The notes beneath the pieces were generated by a model. That model was not told the DNA's origin and ran no database searches. It saw only the letters and a program-made list of their open reading frames with translations. From an uncultured Lachnospiraceae bacterium (GTDB lineage: Bacteria > Bacillota > Clostridia > Lachnospirales > Lachnospiraceae), in assembly GCA_910583605.1 (NCBI GenBank), contig CAJTXN010000007.1:62001-126000 (forward strand): a DNA stretch of 64,000 bases, read 5' to 3'. The stretch's first letter is position 1. Every line of letters starts with the position of its first letter. The translations under genes were made by a program, and so were the position numbers. Below, piece after piece: positions 34,524-41,985 of the stretch.

Positions 34524-34550
34524 ATATCGGCAAATTGTACAATAAATATA
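34524..34550 (-). promoter_or_regulatory. Candidate sigma-D (FliA-type) promoter of yjfB
   Basis: Minus strand GCCGATAT (34531-34524) is the exact B. subtilis-type sigma-D -10 box; 15 bases upstream is TATA (34550-34547) in place of TAAA. The rest of the 325-base gap 34457-34781 holds a small hairpin in the yjfB leader (GGCAGCAG/CTGCTGTC) and, near 34700-34720, a weak TACAAT that may serve the rightward ATPase gene. Confidence 0.65.
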
Positions 34551-34781
34551 ATAATATTAAGAAAAACATTTGTGAATATGAGAATTCTACAGTGTTGCTC
34601 CGTTGAAATTTAGGGAAAATCAGCCTGTATTATGCAAATGTACCAAATTAGTAAATCAGTTTTCAGCTAATTGTTCTATGGTTTTTTTTAAGAAATTGAG
34701 GTACAATAACAAAGTAATTAATTTGCAATAATAATTTTCTGCAAATATAAACAGCAATTAAAAATTAGGAGGAATTACATA

Positions 34782-35894
34782 ATGGCTAGTTTATCATTAA
34801 AAAACATCAGTAAAGTTTATCCTAACGGATTCGTTGCAGTAAAAGATTTTAATCTTGAAATACAGGATAAGGAATTCATTATTTTTGTTGGACCATCCGG
34901 ATGCGGAAAGTCAACAACACTTCGTATGATTGCAGGTCTTGAGGATATTTCAGGTGGAGAATTATATATTGGAGACAGACTCGTAAACGACGTGGAGCCA
35001 AAGGACAGAGATATTGCCATGGTTTTCCAGAACTATGCTTTGTATCCGCATATGACGGTATATGATAACATGGCATTTGGTCTTAAGTTAAGAAAGACTC
35101 CAAAGGATCAGATAGACAAATTAGTTCATGAAGCTGCCAGAATTCTGGATATTGAACATTTGCTTGACCGTAAGCCGAAGGCTTTATCCGGTGGTCAGAG
35201 ACAGCGTGTTGCCATGGGACGTGCCATTGTTCGTAATCCTAAGGTTTTCCTTATGGATGAGCCTTTATCAAACCTGGATGCCAAGCTGAGAGTACAGATG
35301 AGAATTGAAATTTCCAAATTACATCAGAGACTGGAAACCACCATCATCTACGTTACACATGACCAGACAGAGGCTATGACGCTTGGTACAAGAATCGTAG
35401 TTATGAAGGATGGTATCGTTCAGCAGGTAGATACTCCTAAGGCATTGTATGACTGTCCGCAGAACCTCTTTGTTGCAGGTTTCATGGGTTCTCCGCAGAT
35501 GAACTTTATCGATGCTCAGGTTACACAGTCAGGCTCAGATGTATTACTTGTATTTGGTGCTCATTCTATTAAAGTTCCTGAAAATAAGGCTAAGTTCCTG
35601 GTTGAAGGAGATTACATTGATAAGACCGTTGTTATGGGTGTAAGACCGGAAGACTTCCATGATCAGCAGATATTTATTGAATCATCACAGGACAGTGCCA
35701 TTGAAGTTACAATCCGTTTATATGAAATGCTTGGTGCAGAAGTATTCTTATACTTTGATATTGAGCAGTTCAGCTGTACTGCGAGAGTTAATCCTCGTAC
35801 AACAGCAAGACCGGGTGATACCATTAAGATGGCTATTGATACTTCCAAGCTTCATATCTTTGATAAGGAAACCCAGCAGGTTATTACAAACTAA
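34782..35894 (+). CDS. Sugar ABC transporter ATPase, MalK/MsmK/UgpC type
   Basis: 370-residue ATPase: Walker A GPSGCGKST, Q-loop VFQNYALYPHMTVYDN, signature LSGGQRQRVAMGRA, Walker B VFLMDEPLSNLDAKLR, H-loop VTHDQTEAM, then an OB-type regulatory domain (~235-370, with GVRPEDFH). No permease or receptor gene is adjacent, so it is probably the shared MsmK-type ATPase energising several carbohydrate importers, as in other Firmicutes. Codon use suggests high expression. AGGAGG before the ATG, strong terminator after. The following regulator may respond to its state. Confidence 0.95.
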   Translation: MASLSLKNISKVYPNGFVAVKDFNLEIQDKEFIIFVGPSGCGKSTTLRMIAGLEDISGGELYIGDRLVNDVEPKDRDIAMVFQNYALYPHMTVYDNMAFGLKLRKTPKDQIDKLVHEAARILDIEHLLDRKPKALSGGQRQRVAMGRAIVRNPKVFLMDEPLSNLDAKLRVQMRIEISKLHQRLETTIIYVTHDQTEAMTLGTRIVVMKDGIVQQVDTPKALYDCPQNLFVAGFMGSPQMNFIDAQVTQSGSDVLLVFGAHSIKVPENKAKFLVEGDYIDKTVVMGVRPEDFHDQQIFIESSQDSAIEVTIRLYEMLGAEVFLYFDIEQFSCTARVNPRTTARPGDTIKMAIDTSKLHIFDKETQQVITN

Positions 35895-35939
35895 TTATTA
35901 AATATGACATGAATTTGTCGATTATAAAGTGATTTTTTT

Positions 35940-35982
35940 GAGGAAATGCATAAAAAATATGCATTTCCTCTTTTATTTTTTT
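35940..35982 (+). terminator. Terminator of the MsmK-type ATPase gene
   Basis: Perfect stem GAGGAAATGCATA / TATGCATTTCCTC with A-rich loop, then TTTTATTTTTTT. Confidence 0.92.
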
Positions 35983-36035
35983 GCGAAATAGTTTAATATA
36001 CTATTAACTGAAAAATTACAATGGGAGTGAAGCGA

Positions 36036-37124
36036 ATGATATCGAATCAAATACTTCTTAATACGATAGAAGGACTGAAAAGTATAACCAGAATAGATAT
36101 GTGTGTAATGGATACAGAGGGGAAGGTACTGGCTACCACATTTAGCGGTGCAGATGAGTATGAGAGTGCCGTTGTGGCATTCGTGGAATCTCCGGCTGAC
36201 AGCCAGCTGGTATCAGAATTTCAGTTTTTTAAGGTCAGTGAGGATAACCAGCTGGAATATATACTGTTGGCAAAGGGCGGCAATGATGATGTGTATATGG
36301 TGGGAAAGATGGCTGCTTTCCAGATACAGAGTCTTCTGGTAGCCTATAAAGAGCGGTATGATAAAGATAATTTTATTAAGAATCTGCTGCTGGATAACAT
36401 GCTTTTGGTGGATATATATTCCAGGGCAAAGAAGCTTCATATAGATACGGATGTCAGAAGAGTGGTATTTATTATCGAGACAAAGAATGAAAAGGATACC
36501 AATGCCCTTGAAACCATCCGGGGGCTTTTTTCCACCAAGTCCAAGGACTTCATTACGGCAGTAGACGAAAAGAATATCATTCTGGTAAAGGAAGTCGGTG
36601 ATACCCAGGGATATGATGATATGGACAAGATTGCCAGAACCCTGCTGGATATGTCTAATTCAGAGGCTATGGCAAAAGTGAATGTGGCATATGGTACGAT
36701 TGTCAGCGATATAAAAGAAGTGTCAAAATCCTTTAAGGAAGCGAAGCTTGCGCTGGATGTGGGCAAGATATTTTACAGTGATAAAAATGTTGTGGCATAT
36801 AACAGTCTGGGAATCGGAAGATTGATTTATCAGCTTCCTATGCCGTTATGCAAAATGTTTATAAAAGAAATTTTTGACGGTAAATCACCGGATGAATTTG
36901 ACGAAGAGACTTTGTCTACGATTAATAAATTTTTTGAGAACAGTCTGAATGTTTCGGAAACTTCCAGACAGCTTTATATTCATAGAAATACGCTTGTCTA
37001 TCGATTGGACAAATTACAGAAATCAACAAATCTGGATTTAAGAATATTTGATGATGCCATTACGTTCAAAATAGCGCTGATGGTCGTAAAATATATGAAA
37101 TATATGGAAAGTATGGATTATTAG
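36036..37124 (+). CDS. PucR/CdaR-type transcriptional regulator
   Basis: 362 residues. N-terminal sensor-like region (~1-110, CVMDTEGKVLATTFSG), a central GGDEF-like or CdaR-type domain (~130-270), and a C-terminal helix-turn-helix of the PucR/CdaR class (FFENSLNVSETSRQLYIHRNTLVYRLDKL). Such regulators respond to carbon sources. Its position immediately after the shared sugar ATPase gene suggests a link to carbohydrate import. The ATG at 36036 has GGAG eight bases upstream; the ATG at 36021 contains that site and is rejected. Confidence 0.82.
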   Translation: MISNQILLNTIEGLKSITRIDMCVMDTEGKVLATTFSGADEYESAVVAFVESPADSQLVSEFQFFKVSEDNQLEYILLAKGGNDDVYMVGKMAAFQIQSLLVAYKERYDKDNFIKNLLLDNMLLVDIYSRAKKLHIDTDVRRVVFIIETKNEKDTNALETIRGLFSTKSKDFITAVDEKNIILVKEVGDTQGYDDMDKIARTLLDMSNSEAMAKVNVAYGTIVSDIKEVSKSFKEAKLALDVGKIFYSDKNVVAYNSLGIGRLIYQLPMPLCKMFIKEIFDGKSPDEFDEETLSTINKFFENSLNVSETSRQLYIHRNTLVYRLDKLQKSTNLDLRIFDDAITFKIALMVVKYMKYMESMDY

Positions 37125-37144
37125 GAATAATTCGTGTATGATTG

Positions 37145-37184
37145 TATATGCCATGGTGAACTGCACACAGAGCCATGGCATATA
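37145..37184. other. Perfect 12-bp inverted repeat before ftsE
   Basis: TATATGCCATGG (37145-37156) and CCATGGCATATA (37173-37184) with a 16-base loop, no T run. It could be an operator, an RNA hairpin in the ftsE leader or a weak terminator of the regulator gene. Confidence 0.55.
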
Positions 37185-37245
37185 GAGTCTGAAAAAGAAT
37201 AAGGAAAGGAAAGTGTATGTTTATAAAATATACATGCTATGGAAC

Positions 37246-37932
37246 ATGATAGAATTAGAGAATGTCAGCAAATCATATTCCACAGGGGCTCCTGCTATCA
37301 AGGGTATCAGTCTGAAGATTGAGAACGGCGAGTTTGTATTTATAGTCGGTAACAGCGGTTCCGGTAAATCAACTTTAATTAAACTCTTAATGAAGGAACT
37401 TGAGCCTACCAGTGGGAAGATATATGTAAATGGCAGATTTTTAAATAACATGAGAAGAAGGAAGATTGCCGACCACAGAAGGGATATCGGTGTTGTTTTT
37501 CAGGATTTCCGTCTGCTCCGGGACAGAAATGTCTATGAGAATATTGCATTTGCCCAGCGGGTTGTAGAGACACCCATCCGGGTGATTCGGAGACGGGTTC
37601 CGGCCATGCTTGCACTGGTGGGACTTTCGGAAAAGTATCGCTCATATCCGAAAGAATTATCCGGCGGAGAACAGCAGAGAGTTGCATTGGCCAGAGCATT
37701 GGTAAATAACCCTTCGATTTTACTGGCGGATGAACCTACTGGAAATCTGGACCCGAAGAATTCATGGGAGATTATGAAGCTTCTGGAAGAAATTAATAAA
37801 CGCGGTACCACGGTTGTGGTAGTCACTCATAACAGGGAAATCGTAGATGCAATGAATAAAAGAGTTATTACCATGCATAAGGGCGTTGTCCTGAGTGATG
37901 AGAAAAAAGGTGGATATTTGTATGAAGATTAG
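37246..37932 (+). CDS. ftsE: Cell division ATP-binding protein FtsE
   Basis: 228-residue ABC ATPase that, with FtsX, drives peptidoglycan hydrolases at the septum or side wall. Starts MIELENVSKSYSTG as the family does; Walker A GNSGSGKST, signature LSGGEQQRVALARA, Walker B ILLADEPTGNLD, H-loop VTHNREIV. A GTG at 37213 with AAGGAAAGG upstream would add 11 residues and is the better ribosome-site match, so the start is uncertain. Overlaps ftsX by 11 bases; the operon continues to an EnvC-like activator and ctpA. Confidence 0.94.
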   Translation: MIELENVSKSYSTGAPAIKGISLKIENGEFVFIVGNSGSGKSTLIKLLMKELEPTSGKIYVNGRFLNNMRRRKIADHRRDIGVVFQDFRLLRDRNVYENIAFAQRVVETPIRVIRRRVPAMLALVGLSEKYRSYPKELSGGEQQRVALARALVNNPSILLADEPTGNLDPKNSWEIMKLLEEINKRGTTVVVVTHNREIVDAMNKRVITMHKGVVLSDEKKGGYLYED

Positions 37933-38830
37933 TACGATAGGATACAGTTCCGGTCAGGGAATAAAGAATATAAAAAGAAATAAGCTGTTTTCTTTGGCCT
38001 CGGTGGGAACCATTGCGGCATGTATCTTTCTGATGGGACTATTTTATTCCATTATAATAAATGTAAGACATATGATTACGGCGGCTGAAGAATCCGTATG
38101 TATCACGGTTTTCTTTGACGAGGGAATAGCGGAAGATAAAATCAAAGAAATCGGAAATAAAATCAGTAAGCGGATAGAGGTATCGCGGTTGGAATTTACT
38201 TCAGCAGAGGAGGCGTGGGAGAATTACAAAGTAGATTATTTCGGAGAAAATATTGAACTGGCAGAAGGCTTCAAAGATGATAATCCGCTGGCAAATTGTG
38301 CGTACTATGAAGTATATCTCAATGATCTGTCCATGCAGTCTGCATTAAAGACGAATATTGAGGCAATGGAAGGGGTAAGGAGTGTCCGTGCCTCGGATAT
38401 TACCGCCAATACGCTGTCGGATTTTGCCAAGATTGTGGGATATATTTCTCTGGCGATCATTATCATTCTGCTGGCAGTGGGCATTTTCCTGATCAGTAAT
38501 ACGGTTATGATCGGTATTACCGTTCGTAAAGAGGAAATCCGGATCATGAAATTAATCGGGGCTACGGATTTCTTTGTACGGTTTCCGTTTATTGTGGAAG
38601 GTATCATTATTGGAGTTGTTGGTGCGATCATACCGATTGTGGTGCTGATGGTGATTTATAATAAGGTAATGTCTTATCTGGTCACACAATTTACATCTTT
38701 TACGAGTAGAATATCATTTGTAAGCTCGAATGATATATTCGCATTTATGATTCCAATGGCTTTGATCATTGGGGCAGGCATTGGATTTATCGGCAGTATG
38801 ATAACGATTAGAAAACATTTGAAAGTGTAA
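37922..38830 (+). CDS. ftsX: Cell division protein FtsX
   Basis: 302 residues: short cytoplasmic N-terminus (GYSSGQGIKNIKRNK), first transmembrane helix (~25-48), an extracytoplasmic loop that contacts the hydrolase activator (~50-165), then three more helices including the conserved RKEEIRIMKLIGATDFFVRFPFI coupling loop. Forms the membrane half of FtsEX; here it acts as a mechanotransmitter, not a solute transporter. Start within the ftsE end. Confidence 0.95.
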   Translation: MKISTIGYSSGQGIKNIKRNKLFSLASVGTIAACIFLMGLFYSIIINVRHMITAAEESVCITVFFDEGIAEDKIKEIGNKISKRIEVSRLEFTSAEEAWENYKVDYFGENIELAEGFKDDNPLANCAYYEVYLNDLSMQSALKTNIEAMEGVRSVRASDITANTLSDFAKIVGYISLAIIIILLAVGIFLISNTVMIGITVRKEEIRIMKLIGATDFFVRFPFIVEGIIIGVVGAIIPIVVLMVIYNKVMSYLVTQFTSFTSRISFVSSNDIFAFMIPMALIIGAGIGFIGSMITIRKHLKV

Positions 38831-38865
38831 CGGTAAACAAAATAATAAAATGGAGGATGATTTCT

Positions 38866-40077
38866 TTGAAAAACAAAAAGTATTTTGCAGTATGTTTTTT
38901 AATAGCGGCAATAGCGGCAATACTGGTGGTTCAGCCTCTTTGGGCTACGAGCATAGAGGATGAAAAGAAAAAACAGAAAGAAATGGAAGAGGATTTAAAG
39001 GATTATCAGAGTATGCTGGATAATCTGGAGTCTCTGCGTTCAGATACAAAAGCATATATACAGGCTTTGGACGAACAGCTTACGGCGGTAACGGATCATC
39101 TGAATGAACTGAATGGACAGATGACGGCCAAGCAGGCTGAGATTGATGAAATCAATCAGAATCTGGCACAACAGGAAGCGGATATCGCTCAGCAGTATGA
39201 GGCAATGAAAAAAAGAATACAGTTTATGTTTGAGAACGGAAATACATATTATCTTGACATGTTACTGGGTTCTGACAGTATGGCAGATTTTCTGAACCGG
39301 GCCGAATACATGAAGGAAATAACCGATTATGACAGAAATATGCTGAATAAGATGAAAGAGACGAAGGCTCAGATTGAAAATACAAAAACCTTGCTGGAGG
39401 CAGAAAAGCAGAATCTTGCGGAGATGTCGGCCCAGGCGGAAAGTGAAAAAAATTCTGTAGAAGCGCTGGTGGCAGATAAGCGGCAGCAGCTGCTTAACAC
39501 GGAGAATCAGATTGATGCAGCCCAGATGGACATCCAAAACCAACAGGAGGAAATTGAGGCTCAGAAACAGTTGGTAGCGGAACTGGAGGAAATTGAGCGG
39601 AAGCGAAAAGAGGAAGAGGAACGGAGACGCCGGGAAGCAGAACTGAGACAGCAGCAGGCACAGATACCAAACTATGACGGAGGCGCTTTTATGTGGCCGT
39701 TGCCGGGTATCTACCGGATAACTTCACAATATGGATATCGTACGGACCCGATTACAGGTGCTACATTATCTTATCACAATGGTGTTGATATTGGTGCGCC
39801 GACGGGAACAGAAATTCATGCTGTATATGATGGAGAAGTGGCATGGGCATATTACAGTACCACAGCTGGCAACTGGATAGGCATAGATCATGGAGATGGG
39901 TTATATACTATATATATGCATGCATCGGCATTGCTGGTTTCTGAAGGCGACAAGGTTTCCAAGGGAGATGTGATTGCACTTGTAGGTTCAACCGGCAGGT
40001 CAACCGGACCGCATCTGCATTTAAGCGTGAGAAAGGACGGTTCTTATATAGATCCGCATTTATATCTGAATTATTAA
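38866..40077 (+). CDS. EnvC-like murein hydrolase activator with M23 domain
   Basis: 403-residue exported protein: signal peptide (YFAVCFLIAAIAAILVVQPL), long coiled coil (~30-245, heptad-rich, ending with a Glu/Arg/Lys run), then an M23 (LytM) domain at ~275-400. The zinc motifs are intact, HNGVDIGAP and HLHLSV, so unlike E. coli EnvC it could itself be an endopeptidase. The TTG at 38866 is nine bases after GGAGG, while the in-frame ATG at 38857 touches that site, so TTG is chosen. Directly follows ftsX, as expected for the FtsEX partner. Confidence 0.92.
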   Translation: MKNKKYFAVCFLIAAIAAILVVQPLWATSIEDEKKKQKEMEEDLKDYQSMLDNLESLRSDTKAYIQALDEQLTAVTDHLNELNGQMTAKQAEIDEINQNLAQQEADIAQQYEAMKKRIQFMFENGNTYYLDMLLGSDSMADFLNRAEYMKEITDYDRNMLNKMKETKAQIENTKTLLEAEKQNLAEMSAQAESEKNSVEALVADKRQQLLNTENQIDAAQMDIQNQQEEIEAQKQLVAELEEIERKRKEEEERRRREAELRQQQAQIPNYDGGAFMWPLPGIYRITSQYGYRTDPITGATLSYHNGVDIGAPTGTEIHAVYDGEVAWAYYSTTAGNWIGIDHGDGLYTIYMHASALLVSEGDKVSKGDVIALVGSTGRSTGPHLHLSVRKDGSYIDPHLYLNY

Positions 40078-40120
40078 TATATTTTTGGCGCCGATAATAG
40101 TTGGAAAGAAGGACGGATAA

Positions 40121-41359
40121 ATGGAGGAGAAAAAAGAGTATTACCGTGGATTACGGACAGGAATTATCAGTGCACTGGTAATAGCGTTATCTGTATTTCT
40201 GCTGTTTATAATTTCAAATAAGATTAAAAATCTTGGCTTTGATTTTGGAAGCAGCAATGGAAATGAATCGCAGATTGAGAGTATATACGGAAAAGGCTCT
40301 GCGGACAAATTAAAACTGATTCAGCAATACATTGATGCGTATTATATTGAAGATCCGGATAAAGAAGATGTGCTGGTCGGTATGATGAAAGGCATGATAA
40401 CTTCGTTAGAAGATCCATATTCGGTTTACTATACATCGGAAGAATATGCGGACCTTATGACTTCCACCAGCGGTTCTTATTACGGCATAGGTGTCAGTGT
40501 TAACCAAAATCAGGAAACCGGTGTTATAACCATAGTGAAAGTATTTAAAACATCGCCTGCCAGAGAAGCGGGAATGAAAGATGGTGATATCTTATATGCC
40601 GTTGAAGGCAAAGAAGTAACCGGACAGGATTTATCCTCTGTGGTGGCTGAAATCCGTGGAAAAAAGAATACAAAAGTTAATGTTACCGTTCTGAGAAACG
40701 GAGAAAAGATTGATTTATCCATTGAGCGGCGTGAAGTTGAGATGGATACGGTTGAATATAAAATGTTAGATAACGGAGTAGGTTATTTATATATCAGTGA
40801 GTTTGACGGAGTGACTACGAACCAGGTTGAAAATGCCATTAAAGACCTGCTCTCTCAGGGAATGACTTCCATTGTAGTGGATTTAAGGGATAATCCGGGT
40901 GGAAGACTGGATGTGGTTGAGGATATTATGGATATGTTTCTGCCGAAAGATAAACTCTTAATGTATATGGAATATAAGAGTGGGGAAAGAAAGGATTCAT
41001 ATTCCAGGACCAACGGGCTGATACCGGATATGCCAATGACCGTGCTGATCAATCAAAACAGCGCCAGTGCATCGGAATTGTTTACCGGCGCCATTCAGAG
41101 TTATGAGCGGGGGACAATCGTAGGTGTTACGTCTTTTGGGAAAGGTATCGTTCAAAGTATATTCCAGTTGGAAGACGGAACGGCACTGAAGCTGACAACC
41201 GCTAAATATTATTTGCCAAATGGTAAGAATATTCATAAAGAAGGTATTACACCGGATGTGGTTGTAGAACTTCCGGAGGGTGTGAGAAGCTGTTGGGATT
41301 TGTCTGAAGAGGAAGATAACCAGTTGCAGAAAGCCATTTCTCTGTTGGTTGAATCGTGA
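40121..41359 (+). CDS. ctpA: S41-family carboxy-terminal processing peptidase
   Basis: 412 residues: N-terminal membrane anchor (~12-32), PDZ domain (~105-190, GIGVSVNQNQETGVITIVKV and PAREAGMKDGDILYAVEG), and the S41 catalytic core with Ser in INQNSASASELF and Lys in TSFGKGIVQS. Cleaves C-terminal tails of envelope proteins; CtpA-type proteases regulate peptidoglycan hydrolases and sporulation signalling in Firmicutes. Last gene of ftsE-ftsX-envC-ctpA; spacing 43 bases. Confidence 0.95.
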   Translation: MEEKKEYYRGLRTGIISALVIALSVFLLFIISNKIKNLGFDFGSSNGNESQIESIYGKGSADKLKLIQQYIDAYYIEDPDKEDVLVGMMKGMITSLEDPYSVYYTSEEYADLMTSTSGSYYGIGVSVNQNQETGVITIVKVFKTSPAREAGMKDGDILYAVEGKEVTGQDLSSVVAEIRGKKNTKVNVTVLRNGEKIDLSIERREVEMDTVEYKMLDNGVGYLYISEFDGVTTNQVENAIKDLLSQGMTSIVVDLRDNPGGRLDVVEDIMDMFLPKDKLLMYMEYKSGERKDSYSRTNGLIPDMPMTVLINQNSASASELFTGAIQSYERGTIVGVTSFGKGIVQSIFQLEDGTALKLTTAKYYLPNGKNIHKEGITPDVVVELPEGVRSCWDLSEEEDNQLQKAISLLVES

Positions 41360-41385
41360 TGTCGATATTTGTCGAAGACTTTTTG

Positions 41386-41415
41386 TTGACAAAATATTCC
41401 ATATTCCATTATAAT
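41386..41415 (+). promoter_or_regulatory. Strong promoter downstream of ctpA
   Basis: TTGACA (41386-41391), 18-base spacer, TATAAT (41410-41415), both boxes perfect. It does not precede a convincing gene; see the candidate RNA. Confidence 0.8.
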
Positions 41416-41421
41416 ACAAAT

Positions 41422-41550
41422 TGTATTAGGCAAAAGAATGGAAATGTTTGGATGCAAAGTTGGGAGTCTAAGGTAGGAAATGTTGGGGTTAGAGGATTGA
41501 TCCGTTATGATAGTTCGGCTGCAGAAAATACATTTCTGCAGTCTTTTTTT
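41422..41550 (+). ncRNA. Candidate small RNA of about 125 nt
   Basis: Bounded by the perfect promoter at 41386-41415 and the terminator at 41517-41550. Only tiny reading frames lie inside (a 12-codon frame from ATGGAAATG at about 41438), none with a good ribosome site, and no known RNA family was recognised. Part of the 332-base gap 41360-41691. Confidence 0.5.
41517..41550 (+). terminator. Terminator of the candidate small RNA
   Basis: Stem CTGCAGAAA / TTTCTGCAG with a short loop, then seven T. Confidence 0.88.
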
Positions 41551-41691
41551 GTCCGGAGATAGTAATATATACCTTATAAACCGTATATTGTCATTTTGTA
41601 TGGATAAAATCAATGATTACCGGTTTGGGTGCACACAAATTAGAGTAATTGTTGTTTTTATATAATTTTTTAGGAGGAATTAAATTGCTCG

Positions 41692-41949
41692 TTGTACAGT
41701 AGGTCGAATTTTTGGGATGTTGAAGTGCATGCTGATGGTACATCGCAGACTTTATGGTGTGGTTCAAGACCTTTTTATGCAGACAGTATTACACATAATA
41801 ATATTTTAAGCTGTTCGGGTATTGGTTCGATGAGTATTGGCGGAAACAGGAGTGGTGCAAATTTCTCAACTTCTGTCAGTGGGCATACTGCAACCTGGAC
41901 ATATACGGCTAGAAATGTGTATCATATTACTGTTAATTATAATTATTAA
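41692..41949 (+). pseudogene. Small beta-rich peptide gene with damaged 5' end
   Basis: 85 codons from TTG reading WDVEVHADGTSQTLWCG, then Ser/Gly/Asn-rich residues and ending TATWTYTARNVYHITVNYNY. The alternation of Thr, Tyr, Val and the paired Cys (TLWCG, LSCSG) suggest a secreted beta-sandwich peptide, but no signal peptide exists. A perfect AGGAGG (41672-41677) sits seven bases before a TTG (41685) in another frame that stops after five codons, so the original start region seems deleted or frameshifted. The layout (small peptide, large membrane protein, ABC transporter) recalls bacteriocin loci such as lactococcin 972; that is only a suggestion. Confidence 0.5.
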
Positions 41950-41985
41950 CTTCTGAGATGAAATGGAGAGGAAGGATTTTTTTGA

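Noticed and set aside
41356..41562. 68-codon frame across the region after ctpA
   Set aside because: It runs through the promoter and the terminator stem and has no ribosome site; the region is better read as a small RNA unit.
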